Source of the DNA: Wolbachia endosymbiont of Ctenocephalides felis wCfeT
GTDB lineage: Bacteria; Pseudomonadota; Alphaproteobacteria; Rickettsiales; Anaplasmataceae
DNA: 64,000 nt
NCBI RefSeq assembly: GCF_012277295.1
Contig: NZ_CP051156.1
Location: forward strand, 1 to 64,000
Reading direction: 5' to 3'
Below the pieces are notes generated by a model, which did not search any database, was not told where the DNA came from, and saw nothing but the letters and a program-made list of their open reading frames with translations. Made by a program: the position numbers and the translations under genes. Positions 9,355 through 20,156 of this stretch are shown here, one piece after another (positions within the stretch are counted from its first letter, which is position 1; each line of letters starts with the position of its first letter).

Positions 9355-10814
9355 GTATCCATTCAGGTGTATGGCTTAAGAAGCAATAGCCAGTAGGTTT
9401 TGAAAAAGATTTAACTTCTTTTGCCTCCAAGTCAAGTACAATGAAATTATCCTCTCAAGAAACATATTTCCCCGTTTCGATTGTGTAAAATATGAAACTT
9501 TTCGGTAAACAACGTAATGCCGAATCTGTCGCTCAGCATAGTTGTTTGTCAGTGGAATATTTTCTGGATCGTCCAAAAATTTCCACATCATCAGATCCGA
9601 TTTCATGATATTTTTTGCTACTCGAGACGCTCCAATTGCCTCGGGTAAATTTGATATATTCTTTAAGTAATATCTCGTTCGCTTGCGTAATTTTCTTGCT
9701 CTTCTTATGAACCTTAATGTGTCTATTTCATCCTTTAACAGAGCTTTTTTCAATGCAAATAATTCAGTAGCAACATTCCTTAAATAATACCCCAAAACTT
9801 TCACTTCGCTATTCCAACTATGAGACAACCTTTCAAAATCTCTTGCTAAATGTGCCCAACAGACCTGCCTTTTCTTGCTGGAAAAGTAGTTGTAAGCTGC
9901 ATATCTGTTGGTCACTACTAGGTTGTTATTCTTTCCAAATTTACTATTTTCCAGGACTTTCATCCCTCTTGACTCTGTCAATTTGATCACACTTCCTATT
10001 TTGCTCGCAAACATCCAGCACCAGCCCTGTTTACCTTTGTTGTAATGGCTAGTTTCATCGATATGTAAAATTTTGCTCTTGCTTACCTCTTCCTCAATTT
10101 GCTCATATGCTTCTTGGCATTTTTCTGCCACTCTAGCCTCGCTATTTGATACACTACCGACGCTGATATCCAGGTTGAAAATGTCCTTTATAATATTTGC
10201 CACTTCTTTTTTCGAATTCTTGTAAAATCCACTTAATGCTGCAATTACTGACTTAACTCTTGGACCAAATGTGTCCGCAGTTACTCCTTCTTGTAGCTTG
10301 CTACTTTTTCTTTTTCCACATCTTTTGCAACGTCCATGCTCTAGTTAATATTCAACTACATACGGCTTGATTTCCGGCAAATCGACCTTTTGATGAGTAT
10401 ACGGATCTTTTGATACCGCAATTTCTCCTCCGCACTCACACGTATTGGGCAGTTCTATTTTTACCATCTCATCTGCCTCCATTTTAGGGCGGTAACTGCC
10501 TTTATGTCCAACCTGTGCTCCTACTTTCCTGTCACTTTTTGGCTTATTTTCCCTCATCTTATATAATTCTTTGGAGCTTGGTATAGATGAATTTTTTGAA
10601 TTTAAGCCAAGCCTTCTTTTAACTCAGCGTTTTCGATCCTTAGCGCTTTATTTTCTGCTTTAAGCTCTTCTATTTTTGTTTCTAACTTTTCTATAGTCTG
10701 CTTAAACTTTCGCAAAATTCTAAAAGATCAACCATATTACCTCACAGCCACTCTAGTTTACCTTTTTAGCATTCCTTGTCTACTCTTTATTTTACCGCCC
10801 GGCTGAATGGATAC
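9355..10814 (-). mobile_element. IS66-family element, copy C (complete ends, dead transposase)
   Basis: This 1460-bp element has GTATCCATTCAG inverted ends and a perfect 9-bp target duplication, ATAAATTAT. It inserted in the P-loop kinase-like gene. It is two bases shorter than copy B because of two single-base deletions in the transposase 5' region. Confidence 0.95.
9376..10735 (-). pseudogene. IS66 transposase, copy C, multiply broken
   Basis: Compared with the copy at 3544-4905 it has one base lost after codon 10, another lost near 10613 (the CTTTC run is shortened), a TAA stop at 10345-10347, and a catalytic change: VVTNRYAAYN replaces VVTDRYAAYN, removing the second Asp of the DDE triad. 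A 275-codon open piece (9376-10203) and a 70-codon piece (10345-10557) remain. This is the most decayed of the near-complete copies. Confidence 0.93.
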
Positions 10815-10985
10815 ATAAATTATTGCTCACTACCACCGCATCAATAGACTTACAGAGCTCCCTTGCAGTAGTAGATTTACCACTGCCTGGAAAGCCGATT
10901 AAGTAGATTAGAGCCTTGCTCATAGATAGACATCAATAATTGTATAAAAAGTATATATATACGAAAAGTAAAATATTGCAAGGTC

Positions 10986-12218
10986 CTAAGACCTCTTATA
11001 TAATAAGGTTTGGCTATGAGTTCTTTTTTGTATACTACTTTTTGGGTAAGTTTCTTTTGTAGCATAGTTTAAAACGCCAGCGGCTACCAACATTGCAAAT
11101 ATTACAAAAAGTGCTGTTTGATGATCTGTGAAAAATGCTAATGTTGATGCTATAATGCCACTGGCAATAAACATAAATCCATTAATGACAGAAGATGATG
11201 TGCTGATGTATTTTTGCTTTACGAGCTCGCTACCAACGGTGAAATTAAGCATGTGTCCCCCTGCAGCAAAGCCAAATATTAGCATGCAAAAGTATACAGA
11301 ATAAGCTGTTAAGTGAATGTATAATAAAGTAATGATTGAAATGCCTTGTAGCAAAGCAAAAGCAGAGATTACATGTTTCCTATTTCTAAATAACTTTGAA
11401 ACTTGGTCCGAAACTGGTGCTCCAACTGCAAGACCAAGCCATAATATTCCAGTTGCTATGCCCAATTGGGTTGAATTGAGTCCTGCACTACTTAGTAACC
11501 TTGGAGCCCATAAAGTATTTAGCGCTAAAAATGTCCCGAAAGTAATAGCACCCACAATTGAAGTTATCCAAATACCTCTTAATTTTAACACTGTTAACAT
11601 AGAATGTATCACTGTGTTTATAGAGCTTTTTATTGTGTTTTTTTCTGCACTGTTTTCTGCTGGTGCATTTGAGCAGAAAAATGTAAGTATGGATATTAAT
11701 ACACCGAATAATATTATGCATATAATGAGATTTTTCCAGTATGCACTTCCAGCCAGCAGATCAGCAAAAAGTATTTGGATTATTAAAGCAGAAAGGCTTG
11801 CAATTGTCTGCACTAATGAAAACATCAATCCAAATTGAGCAACAGGAAAATATTTGCTACTCACATGAGCAGCACCAATGAAGCCAAATGATGCTCCAAT
11901 TGCAATCATTACTTGAGACACGATCAAGTAAGGGAAGTTATTACCATTAATGAGCAAAATAAACCCAAGAATCATGGATAGCATTGAAAAAAAGTAAATC
12001 TTTCTAACGGAAAAGACGTTAAATGTTGCTCCACTCAAGAACTGAAATATAGCAAAAGTCCAAGTGTATACTGAATTAGCTAATGCAACTTGAGTGATTG
12101 TTAATCCAAGTTCTTTTTCAAGATCCACACTTATAAAAGTGTATATTATTTGCATATTGCTAAACACAACAACTAAGTTGCTAATTAGCCAAGTTAACCA
12201 AGCTTGAGATTTACTCAT
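10986..12218 (-). CDS. Major facilitator superfamily transporter
   Basis: The 410-residue inner-membrane protein has about 12 hydrophobic helices in two halves separated by a charged loop near residue 190 ([16 protein letters not shown]). An MFS-like loop between helices 2 and 3 reads [11 protein letters not shown], and a repeat in the second half reads [12 protein letters not shown]. The substrate cannot be read from the sequence. The start codon overlaps the stop of nusB by 8 bases, so it is the last gene of a yidC-ribH-nusB-MFS transcript. The disrupted P-loop gene begins 62 bases after its stop, on the same strand. Confidence 0.85.
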   Translation of the reverse strand: MSKSQAWLTWLISNLVVVFSNMQIIYTFISVDLEKELGLTITQVALANSVYTWTFAIFQFLSGATFNVFSVRKIYFFSMLSMILGFILLINGNNFPYLIVSQVMIAIGASFGFIGAAHVSSKYFPVAQFGLMFSLVQTIASLSALIIQILFADLLAGSAYWKNLIICIILFGVLISILTFFCSNAPAENSAEKNTIKSSINTVIHSMLTVLKLRGIWITSIVGAITFGTFLALNTLWAPRLLSSAGLNSTQLGIATGILWLGLAVGAPVSDQVSKLFRNRKHVISAFALLQGISIITLLYIHLTAYSVYFCMLIFGFAAGGHMLNFTVGSELVKQKYISTSSSVINGFMFIASGIIASTLAFFTDHQTALFVIFAMLVAAGVLNYATKETYPKSSIQKRTHSQTLLYKRS

Positions 12219-12696
12219 CTGATGGTTTTCGTTTCACTTTATCCTTTACCTTATCCAATAACCCATTAATAAAACCAACTTCACTTGACTTATCAAGCAG
12301 ATCAGATGCCATATTAGTATATTCATTAATCACAACAGCTGCTGGCGTATCGCAATTGGCTAATTCACATATTGCAACACGTAAAATAGATAAACTTATA
12401 AGATTTAAACGTGAGAGAGACCAGCTTGGATGTAGGTGAGATTCTATTATTTTATCATATTCCTCGCTACTACTGATAACTTTGTATAACAGTTCTTCTA
12501 AGAATTGATAATCTAATTCTTCGTACTCAAATACATCTGCTAATTTACTTACGCAGCCTTTAAGTTCACAATTTTCTAGCTTAAAAGTGCTTTTATCGTA
12601 ACCTATAAAAATATTTGAATAAGCAACTTGCACAGCAAGAAATCTTGCTCTACTTCTTTTTATGCGCCATTTTTTATCTGCAGATTTTTCCTCCAT
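12211..12696 (-). CDS. nusB: Transcription antitermination factor NusB
   Basis: The 161-residue protein has the NusB pattern: a basic start ([15 protein letters not shown]), the middle helices, and a conserved C-terminal half [19 protein letters not shown] followed by [32 protein letters not shown]. NusB binds boxA RNA with NusE to keep rRNA transcription going. The stop-start junction with ribH upstream is TAATG (one-base overlap), and its own end overlaps the MFS gene. The ribH-nusB pairing is common in bacteria. Confidence 0.93.
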   Translation of the reverse strand: MEEKSADKKWRIKRSRARFLAVQVAYSNIFIGYDKSTFKLENCELKGCVSKLADVFEYEELDYQFLEELLYKVISSSEEYDKIIESHLHPSWSLSRLNLISLSILRVAICELANCDTPAAVVINEYTNMASDLLDKSSEVGFINGLLDKVKDKVKRKPSDE

Positions 12697-13115
12697 TACT
12701 TTAACTTATTATATAAATTTACCATATGCAAAACAGTTGAGGCTGCATGTCCACCGACGTTTTTTTTATTTTTGTCAGCTCTAACTAGAGCTTTATCTTT
12801 GCTATCAGCAGTAATTACACCCATACCAAGGGGTACTGCATGGTCCATTACAATTTTGTTTAAACCCTCAATCACTCCTTTGCAGACGTATTGATAATGG
12901 TCGGTTTCACCACGGATTACGCATCCAAGTGCTAAATAGCCATCATATCCACTCTTTACTGCAAAAAGAATCGCTGCTGGTATTTCAAACGCACCTGGTA
13001 CTTCAATCACATCATAACTCAAATTGCTTTTTTCTAACTTATCAATTGCACCTTCAAGTAAGAGATTTGCTATATCAGTGTAATAAACTGAATTAACTAT
13101 TAGTATTTTCGACAT
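12696..13115 (-). CDS. ribH: 6,7-dimethyl-8-ribityllumazine synthase
   Basis: The 139-residue protein matches lumazine synthase in length and motifs: [11 protein letters not shown], the [15 protein letters not shown] loop with its catalytic His, and the [13 protein letters not shown] region. It joins the pyrimidine intermediate with dihydroxybutanone phosphate in riboflavin synthesis. A second riboflavin gene, ribA, lies at 26-27 kb, fitting the B-vitamin provisioning role suggested for Wolbachia. Its start lies 23 bases inside the end of yidC. Confidence 0.94.
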   Translation of the reverse strand: MSKILIVNSVYYTDIANLLLEGAIDKLEKSNLSYDVIEVPGAFEIPAAILFAVKSGYDGYLALGCVIRGETDHYQYVCKGVIEGLNKIVMDHAVPLGMGVITADSKDKALVRADKNKKNVGGHAASTVLHMVNLYNKLK

Positions 13116-14811
13116 TTACTACCGTTTTTCTTGTTAAAAAGAGCTTTATTAATAATTGTTGAATCAAGGTCATGACGTTACTAAATATCCAATATATTAC
13201 TAAGCCAGCAGGAAAAGAGGAAAAGATGAAGACGGAAATATAAGGCAAAAACTTCATCGCACTTTGCACATCATCTTTGTTAGCTTGGTCTTTTTCGTTT
13301 AGTTTTTGTTGAATTATCATAGTAATACCGAAGATTATCGGCAAAATACCAATAGAAATAGGAAAGTTATATTTAAATAACCCAAACAGCGTAAAAACAT
13401 TTGTTGGATCAGAAGCTGATAAGTCTTTAATCCACAAGTAGAAAGGAGCATGTCTCATCTCTATAGTGACAAATAACACTTTGTACAAGGCAAAAAATAC
13501 CGGTATTTGTATTATCATCGGGAAAATGCTCGACATTGGATTGACATTGTGTCTCTTGAATAGTGCAATAGTCTCTTTATGTTGTTTCATGCTATCATCC
13601 TTGTATAACTCCTTTATGCGAGTCAACTCAGGCTGTAGGCTTTTTACCTTGAACATTGAAACATAAGATCTGGTAGATAAGGGAAGCATTAGGAGCTTCA
13701 CTACTAGCGTTAGTAACAATATTGCTAAACCAAAATTCTTTAAAATAAAGTTAAAATACTCAAGCAATAAAAACACTGGTTTAGTGATAAAGTAAAGCAC
13801 ACCAAAATCTACTGCTTTATCAAATAATGGTATCTTCAGAGTGTCCTTGTAAGAATCCAGCAATTTTAGTTTTTTTGCTCCAGCGAAAAAGTGATTTACA
13901 TTAGAAGCGACTGAATTAGGTGGCACAGTCTTATACGGCTTCACAAAATCTGCTTGGAATTTATCAATATTGTGAGCGTTAGTATGTTTTATACTGACGT
14001 TTATTTTATCAGACTTCTCCGGTATTATAGCCGTAAACCAATACTTGTCAGCGAAACCAAACCAGTTTTTCTCACTTATGCTTGCTTTTATTAAATGTTT
14101 CTTGGAGATGTCTTTATATGTCCACTCTTCTAATTTATTTTCAAATGCACCAAGTACTCCCTCATGTGATATCCAATAAGATTCATTAATATTGTCACGT
14201 TTACGGTTAATGCGGCCATAAGGCACTAAAACAACATCATCTTTGGTATTATTTTCAACGATTTGCTCAACTCTAAACATGTAATTATCGTCCAGATTGA
14301 TTTTCATTTTAAATACAATGCCATGCCTATTATTCCAATACAAATTGACCTCATTCTCATTGTTCAATTCATGTGTATCTGCTTTCCAAACTGTTGTTGT
14401 ATCCGGGACTTTTATTTTATTGCTTGGATCTAGCCAACCAAACTCTGCAAAATAGACATCTTTTGATTCTGCAGGTGACAATAATACCACTTGCGGAGAA
14501 GAAGGGTCTGCTTTTAAGTGGTAATTAGTTAAAATTAAGTCATCAAATCTTGCGCCTTTTAAAGAAATTGATCCTTTAACCATATAATTGGCTAAATTAA
14601 CCCTTTTTTTTCTAGTGCCATTAATAATTTCAGAACGATCTTGGTGTATTATAGGAGGAAGGTCGTTAAAAGACTCTATATGCTCAATATTTTCAATAGG
14701 TGTTTCTGCTGGTGATTCTGTATTAAAAAATTTATCATAAGTAGCACGCCAGAATACCATGATTAATATGGAAAGAACAGCTGCTAAAACTAGATTTCTT
14801 GCTTCTGACAT
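13093..14811 (-). CDS. yidC: Membrane protein insertase YidC
   Basis: The start at 14811 ([21 protein letters not shown]) is chosen because it places the first membrane helix at the N-terminus as in the family; the open frame goes 12 codons further up. The product of 572 residues has that helix, a large periplasmic domain (about 30-340), and the conserved insertase core with [25 protein letters not shown], the Arg-containing helix, and [20 protein letters not shown]. It inserts and folds inner-membrane proteins with or without SecYEG. It heads the yidC-ribH-nusB-MFS run on the minus strand. Confidence 0.95.
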   Translation of the reverse strand: MSEARNLVLAAVLSILIMVFWRATYDKFFNTESPAETPIENIEHIESFNDLPPIIHQDRSEIINGTRKKRVNLANYMVKGSISLKGARFDDLILTNYHLKADPSSPQVVLLSPAESKDVYFAEFGWLDPSNKIKVPDTTTVWKADTHELNNENEVNLYWNNRHGIVFKMKINLDDNYMFRVEQIVENNTKDDVVLVPYGRINRKRDNINESYWISHEGVLGAFENKLEEWTYKDISKKHLIKASISEKNWFGFADKYWFTAIIPEKSDKINVSIKHTNAHNIDKFQADFVKPYKTVPPNSVASNVNHFFAGAKKLKLLDSYKDTLKIPLFDKAVDFGVLYFITKPVFLLLEYFNFILKNFGLAILLLTLVVKLLMLPLSTRSYVSMFKVKSLQPELTRIKELYKDDSMKQHKETIALFKRHNVNPMSSIFPMIIQIPVFFALYKVLFVTIEMRHAPFYLWIKDLSASDPTNVFTLFGLFKYNFPISIGILPIIFGITMIIQQKLNEKDQANKDDVQSAMKFLPYISVFIFSSFPAGLVIYWIFSNVMTLIQQLLIKLFLTRKTVVNVENTNS

Positions 14812-14913
14812 AAATTTTGGGCGAACACATCTTCTTAAAGTGTACACTAAATATTACATGAAAACAATGAAATTTACTTATTTTTAATAATCGTTTTTAG
14901 TTTAGAATTTAAT

Positions 14914-15417
14914 ATGAATGCGGTAAAAAGTCTAATTATCTGGCTGCTAATAATAGTTGCAACCGCAATGTTTGTAGACTTGCATGGTAACAAATTAAGC
15001 GATAGATTTCTTAGCACTTTTTTGCCATATAAAGGAAGAGTTCAAAGTGGCGGAAGTATTGAATTTACAAAAGCTTATGATGGACATTTTTACATTCAAG
15101 CTCAAGTTAATGATCGCAATATAACGTTTCTACTTGATACCGGTGCAACAGATATTGTCCTATCGCAAAAAGATGCCCTACATGCTGGCATTAATTTGCA
15201 AAACATTCAAGATTTCAAAGTATATGAGACTGCGAAAGGTCAAATAAGAGCAGGAGTAGTGCAGATTCCCCAGGTTAAAATAGGTAACTTCTTGATAAAC
15301 GATGTACAAGCCAGCGTTAACACTCACTCTATGTCCCACTCACTGCTTGGAATGAGCTTTCTCAGGTATTTTTACTTCACCATAAAAGGTAATAAATTAA
15401 TATTATACCGTGATTGA
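14914..15417 (+). CDS. Retropepsin-like (clan AA) aspartic protease, membrane anchored
   Basis: The 167-residue protein has one N-terminal membrane helix (about 4-22), then a periplasmic domain with FLLDTGATDIVLS (Asp75-Thr-Gly) and a late hydrophobic LLGMSFLRYF motif. Both are hallmarks of the TIGR02281-type alphaproteobacterial retropepsin-like family. It should act as a homodimer in the periplasm; its substrate is unknown. It is transcribed away from yidC, and the gap of about 100 bases between them must hold both promoters. Confidence 0.85.
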   Translation: MNAVKSLIIWLLIIVATAMFVDLHGNKLSDRFLSTFLPYKGRVQSGGSIEFTKAYDGHFYIQAQVNDRNITFLLDTGATDIVLSQKDALHAGINLQNIQDFKVYETAKGQIRAGVVQIPQVKIGNFLINDVQASVNTHSMSHSLLGMSFLRYFYFTIKGNKLILYRD

Positions 15418-15483
15418 TATTGCTTAATTTGTTTTATGAAGAAATTAATGCTATAATTTAACATTAGCATAAAAAGTAAGATT

Positions 15484-16968
15484 ATGGGAGATAGTCGAAA
15501 AGAGCTTTTCTATGAAATATTTAATATACATGGCCAGGATAGGTTGTTACTTCCTAAAAATATAGGAAAAGATGTTATTTTCAGCAGTCAGGTCATTTTC
15601 AGCTATTATGCAGAGCAAATACGAAAAGCTTATATAGAAAACAATTATCCTAAAGGAGATTATGAAGAGACCTTTAGTTATTCAAGCGAAGAAGAAGTAG
15701 GAGGAATTTGTATAATGTTATGTGAGTACGTTAGTAATCACAACCTTTTAAGTGACAAAAAGCAATTCTCTGAAAAAATTCCTGATCATCATTACACTGA
15801 CAAAAAATGTAAAAAAAGAAATGATGTTTATCTTAATATGATAATAGACTTAATCAAGGAAGACCATAATAAGAGCTGGCTAAATGGGCCAGCAAGTATT
15901 GCAAAAATGAGAAGAATATTAGTGAAATATGGTTATTTAGACGAAAAAAGAAAAGAACTAGATCAATTAAGTCAAACCTTAGACATATCAAATAAAGAGC
16001 AGAAAAATTTATAAAAGCGTATTCTTAACCTCGAATCTAACTTACAGAATCATAATACCAACATAGCTAACATTATTACTGAATTATTAGCTTCTCATGA
16101 CATGAAGTCAAAACCATTCACTGCTAAAGATTTACAGTTAGTTAAACTAGATGAATCTAGCTATGCATACGTGACTTTTGTCCATAAATCTCCCTCCAAA
16201 AGTAACTCAGGCCATGCTGTGCTAATAAAAAAGAATGCTGACAATAACTTCGCATTTTATGATCCAAACAAAGGTGCAGTTTTTGGCCTTACAGAAGAGC
16301 AATTGTGCAAAATTGTAACACAAGTATTTCTTAGTTATGTAAAAGAAGATTCTGAATACAAACTGGAAAAAGAACGGCTGGATAAAATTGTAACGCAAGA
16401 ATCTCGTTACTATAAAAAAAAATGTGTATTAACACTTACTGTATTCTTAACTGTATTTATTATCGCAGCAGCCTATGCTTGTTACTGTATAATCACTAAT
16501 GCTGGGATTTTTTCTGCTATGACTGGTCCTGCTATGGTTGGTTTTGCTATGGCCGGTTTTGCTACCATTTTTTCTCCTATTTGTTTATTATTAGTTGGAT
16601 ATTACATAAAGCAAAACTTCGAAACGTTCAAATCAGAGACATATCGTCAATTAGCAATACAAGCATGTGGTTACGATTATATACAATATTACAACGAAAA
16701 ATGCTCTGACTATGATATGAGTAAATTACCAGCACTTTCAGCACTTTCGGAACTTGAAAAAGAAGTTGAGGATATAACACAAAAATTGAAAGAATATCAA
16801 CTAACACATCCCCCAGGAACTCATGTTGCAAGTGATTTGGGTGTGTGCAAGCAAATCCATCCAGTGTTAGAGTATTATCTTAAAGCCACAGCTATGGATT
16901 ACCCAATGTGTTGGGGGAAATACAGCTCAGCTTTGACAACAAAATTGCCATTAAAAATTGAATTTTGA
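15484..16968 (+). pseudogene. YopT/C58-like cysteine protease gene with an in-frame stop
   Basis: Two ORFs (15484-16014 and 16102-16968) share one reading frame and are separated only by a TAA at 16012-16014 and 29 open codons, so they look like one 494-codon gene with a nonsense codon. The first part has EEEVGGICIMLCEYVS (Cys76). The second has SNSGHAVLIKK (His, codon 244 overall) and FAFYDPNKGAVFG (Asp, codon 260), matching the spacing and look of the Cys/His/Asp triad of YopT-type C58 peptidases, secreted effectors in other bacteria. Two or three membrane helices follow (about codons 320-385), then a soluble tail. The stop falls between the Cys and the His. The second ORF alone would lack the nucleophile. 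The family call is by eye. Confidence 0.55.
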
Positions 16969-17028
16969 AAAAAGTCTATTGATAAGGTGATAAAAAGGTT
17001 CTATAAACTTTAATGTAAATATTACAAA

Positions 17029-17056
17029 GCAGTTGTTTCTAAGTGGAAATAACTGC
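17029..17056. repeat. Imperfect palindrome upstream of parA
   Basis: GCAGTTGTTTCTA and TGGAAATAACTGC pair with two G-T type mismatches around a two-base loop. The right arm matches the arms of the perfect palindrome at 47270-47296, so this belongs to a small dispersed family. No gene lies between 16969 and 17165. Confidence 0.6.
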
Positions 17057-17165
17057 ACTTTCTTCTAATTTGCTAGTCCATTTGCAGCAAGCCACAGAAA
17101 ATTTCTGTAGCAGAAAAAAATTTCTAATGAAAAAATTTCTAGCATATATACAATAAGGTTATTTT

Positions 17166-18008
17166 ATGAGTAAAGTTATTGCGATAGTAAATCAGAAGGG
17201 TGGTGTTGGTAAAACTACAACTAGTATAAATTTATCAACAGCCTTTGCTGCTGTAGGAAGAAATACCCTACTGGTAGATCTTGACCCTCAAGGAAACGCT
17301 AGCACAGGACTTGGAATTTCTTACCGAAGCAGAGAGGAAAAAAATATATATGACATATTGTTAAATAGTGAAAACAAGCCGATTGAAGCTGCAATTTTTA
17401 ATATCAAGGAAATTCCAAATTTATCATTAATTTCATCAATAGTTGATTTATCAGCCGCAGAGATTGAGCTATCACAGCTTGAACGAGGAAAATTTGTGCT
17501 AAAAAGCACGTTAGAAAAAATACGTGATCATTATGAGTATATAATCATTGATTGTCCTCCATCACTTGGCTTACTTACTATTAATGCCCTTACTGCCGCT
17601 AACTCTATTATTGTTCCTCTCCAGTGCGAATTTTTTGCCTTAGAGGGATTAAGCCATTTGGTCAAAACTGTGGAGTTAATAAAAAAAAGCAACCTTAATC
17701 CCCTTCTTATAATAGAGGGAATAGTATTAACAATGTATGACAGACGGAATAAGCTCAGCGAGCAAATCAAAAATGACATTTGCCAATATTTGAACGATAA
17801 AGTATACAAAACCATAATTCCACTTTATGAGACTATTATTCCGCGTAACGTAAGATTGTCAGAAGCACCTTCTCATGGAAAGCCAGCCATTGTATATGAC
17901 TTCAGATGTCCTGGTGCACAAGCATATATAAGTTTGGCGAAGGAGATTTTGAAGAAACATACAAGTAGCTGCACAGAAAAGAATCTCATAAATGAAGGTA
18001 TGGTATGA
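17166..18008 (+). CDS. parA: Chromosome partitioning ATPase ParA/Soj
   Basis: The 280-residue protein has the deviant Walker A KGGVGKTTTSINLS (residues 11-24), the A' motif LLVDLDPQGNAST and Walker B YIIIDCPPSLG, followed by LQCEFFALEGL. These are all typical of chromosomal Soj/ParA. It uses ATP-driven DNA binding to move ParB-bound origins. It overlaps parB by 4 bases (ATGA), so the two are coupled. No clear parS (GTTTCAC-type palindrome) was seen in this window. Confidence 0.96.
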   Translation: MSKVIAIVNQKGGVGKTTTSINLSTAFAAVGRNTLLVDLDPQGNASTGLGISYRSREEKNIYDILLNSENKPIEAAIFNIKEIPNLSLISSIVDLSAAEIELSQLERGKFVLKSTLEKIRDHYEYIIIDCPPSLGLLTINALTAANSIIVPLQCEFFALEGLSHLVKTVELIKKSNLNPLLIIEGIVLTMYDRRNKLSEQIKNDICQYLNDKVYKTIIPLYETIIPRNVRLSEAPSHGKPAIVYDFRCPGAQAYISLAKEILKKHTSSCTEKNLINEGMV

Positions 18009-18853
18009 GAGACGAAAGGAGGTTAGGAAGAGGCCTCGCTGGCTTAATAGGGGATAATTATAGTAACAAAGAAGATCGGCAAGAATATTTACCTGTTGCA
18101 CTGCTTCATCCAAGTAAATTTCAGCCAAGAAAGCACTTTGATGAGGAGTCGCTAAAAGAATTGGCAAGTTCGATAGAAAAAAGTGGCATTATACAGCCCA
18201 TTGTAGTGCGTAAAGATTCAAACAATGACGGTTATGAAATAATAGCTGGGGAACGTCGCTGGCGAGCAAGCAAGATTGCAAATCTTGATAGTGCGCCAGT
18301 TATCATAAAAGATTTAAGTGACAAAGCATGTCTTGAAATATCCATTATTGAAAACATTCAAAGACAAGATATCAACCCGATAGAAGAAGGTGAAGCATAT
18401 AGAAAATTGATAAATGAATTTTCCTATAAGCATGAAGAGCTAGCTTCAGTTGTAGGTAAAAGCCGTAGCCACATAACTAATATGATTAGAATGCTATCGC
18501 TTCCTGATAGTATCAAAATGATGATTAATGAAAAAAAGTTATCTATGGGTCATGCAAGAGCATTGATTAATATTGAAAATGCAGAAGATATTGCAGAAAA
18601 AATAGTGTCTCAAGATCTAAGTGTGAGACAAACTGAAGAGTTATTACAAAAAAGTAATTATAAGAGTAAAAACAACAATACAAAGGAACGTAAAAGCGAA
18701 GATATAGCAGTTATAGAAAGCACTATATCTGCCAAGCTTGGTTTAAATGTTAAGATTAATGATAAAAATTCTAAGGGTAAGGTTATGATATGTTACAATA
18801 ATCTTGATGAATTGAATTTGATATTAAAAACTTTAAGTAAAAACCATCGATAG
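18005..18853 (+). CDS. parB: Chromosome partitioning protein ParB
   Basis: The 282-residue protein starts MRDERRLGRGLAGLIGDN. It has the ParB/Sulfiredoxin-like CTPase region (PRKHFDEESLKELASSI, IIAGERRWRASK, IENIQRQDINPIEE) and then a helix-turn-helix (LASVVGKSRSHITNMIRML) for parS binding. The C-terminal dimer domain is short. It works with ParA encoded just upstream. Confidence 0.96.
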   Translation: MRDERRLGRGLAGLIGDNYSNKEDRQEYLPVALLHPSKFQPRKHFDEESLKELASSIEKSGIIQPIVVRKDSNNDGYEIIAGERRWRASKIANLDSAPVIIKDLSDKACLEISIIENIQRQDINPIEEGEAYRKLINEFSYKHEELASVVGKSRSHITNMIRMLSLPDSIKMMINEKKLSMGHARALINIENAEDIAEKIVSQDLSVRQTEELLQKSNYKSKNNNTKERKSEDIAVIESTISAKLGLNVKINDKNSKGKVMICYNNLDELNLILKTLSKNHR

Positions 18854-18941
18854 CTTTTATAGACATAATATATAGAAATTTAGTCTTAAAAATGTTCTTT
18901 AATTACTAGCTTTTTAACTATATCATCTAAATTTAGCTTTA

Positions 18942-20144
18942 ATGATACCTATGTCAGATCTTGCAGAAAGAATGTCCTTAATTAAGCCGTCACCCACCAT
19001 TGATGTGACAGACAAGGCAAATAAATTGAAAAGTGAAGGAAAAAAAATCTGCGTTTTAGCTGCAGGAGAACCAGATTTTGATACTCCAGATCATATAAAA
19101 AAGGCAGCTATTCAAGCAATCAATGAAGGGAAAACTAAATATACTGCAGTTGATGGAACACGTGAATTAAAAGAGGCTATAATTAAGAAACTAAAAAGAG
19201 ACAATAATCTTGAGTATCAATTAAACCAGATTTGCGTTGGTACTGGCGCTAAACAAGTCCTATTTAATTTATTCATGGCAACGATTAACCCTGGAGATGA
19301 AGTCATTATCCCTGCTCCTTATTGGGTTTCATATCTTGATATGGTAAGCCTTTTTGGTGGAGTGCCTGTTGTTGTAGAATGCGGACAAAATTTTAAGCTG
19401 ACACCAGAATTATTGAAAAGCAAAATTACTAAAAAAACTAAATGGTTAATTCTCAACTCACCAAACAATCCATCAGGTGCTGTGTATTCGAGTGATGAAT
19501 TAAAAGGTCTAGCACAAGTGCTACTTGAATATCCACATGTGAATGTCGTCAAAGATGATATTTATGAACATATAATATATGATGAAAAATTTTTCACCAT
19601 CGCTCAGGTTGAACCAAAGCTTTTTGATAGGGTTTTTGTAGTAAATGGAGTGTCAAAAGCATATGCAATGACAGGTTGGAGAATAGGTTATATTGCAGGT
19701 AAAAGCAATGTAATAAATGCTATTTCCACATTACAATCTCAGAGCACTTCTAACCCAAACTCAATAGCGCAAGCGGCAGCAGTTGAAGCATTAAATGGCG
19801 ATCATAGTTTCTTGCAAGAAAGGACAGAGGTTTTTAAAAATCGTAGAGATTTTATGGTAGAAAAAATAAACTCTGCTCTAGGATTATCGGTATCCGTACC
19901 ACATGGTGCATTTTATTTATTTGTCTCATGCGAAGGTTTAGTAGGAAAAAGCACAAAAAGCGGCAAAGTAATAAATAACGACTTGGATTTTTCCGAATAT
20001 TTGCTAGAAGATCACTTGGTTGCTGTAGTTCCTGGAATTGCATTTGGCATGGAAAATTTCATTAGAATTTCTTATGCTGCTTCTCAAGAACAGTTAGAAA
20101 TTGGATGCAGTAGCATCATCAAAGCATGTCAAGAATTAGTGTAA
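18942..20144 (+). CDS. aspC: Aspartate aminotransferase (class I PLP enzyme)
   Basis: The 400-residue product is of family I aminotransferase type. It shows the N-terminal SLIKPSPTIDVTDKA, AAGEPDFDTPDHI, the NSPNNPSGAVYSS motif, and the PLP lysine in GVSKAYAMTGWRIGYIAG. Alphaproteobacterial AatA enzymes share the SPTIxV start. It exchanges amino groups between aspartate and 2-oxoglutarate. The start may be the ATG four codons further in (MSDLAERMSLIKPS). It ends 12 bases from the end of virD4, which runs the other way, with no room for a classical two-sided terminator. Confidence 0.94.
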   Translation: MIPMSDLAERMSLIKPSPTIDVTDKANKLKSEGKKICVLAAGEPDFDTPDHIKKAAIQAINEGKTKYTAVDGTRELKEAIIKKLKRDNNLEYQLNQICVGTGAKQVLFNLFMATINPGDEVIIPAPYWVSYLDMVSLFGGVPVVVECGQNFKLTPELLKSKITKKTKWLILNSPNNPSGAVYSSDELKGLAQVLLEYPHVNVVKDDIYEHIIYDEKFFTIAQVEPKLFDRVFVVNGVSKAYAMTGWRIGYIAGKSNVINAISTLQSQSTSNPNSIAQAAAVEALNGDHSFLQERTEVFKNRRDFMVEKINSALGLSVSVPHGAFYLFVSCEGLVGKSTKSGKVINNDLDFSEYLLEDHLVAVVPGIAFGMENFIRISYAASQEQLEIGCSSIIKACQELV

Positions 20145-20156
20145 ACAGCGCCATTA

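Larger units (their letters stand above)
8855..10923 (-). pseudogene. P-loop NTPase/kinase-like gene split by IS66
   Basis: The N-terminal 36 codons lie at 10815-10923, starting MSKALIYLIGFPGSGKSTTA with a Walker A motif (GFPGSGKST). The rest lies at 8855-9354 (from FNNIIFNIVKLNN to SSLERTRG). IS66 copy C sits between them with the 9-bp duplication ATAAATTAT at 9346-9354 and 10815-10823. Removing the element and one duplicate restores one frame of about 200 residues, reading SNNLFNNIIFN across the joint. The ancestral product looks like a small AAA/kinase of the shikimate- or gluconate-kinase shape, but its substrate cannot be told. A hybrid ORF of 191 codons starting inside the IS has no Walker A and is unlikely to work. 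Confidence 0.85.

Noticed and set aside
10877..11065. A 62-codon minus-strand ORF between the MFS gene and IS66
   Set aside because: It overlaps, in another frame, the Walker A start of the split kinase-like gene, which is the coding frame there.
17166..18853. parA-parB as plasmid partition genes
   Set aside because: Lengths and motifs fit chromosomal Soj/Spo0J types, and flanking genes are core; no replication initiator is near.
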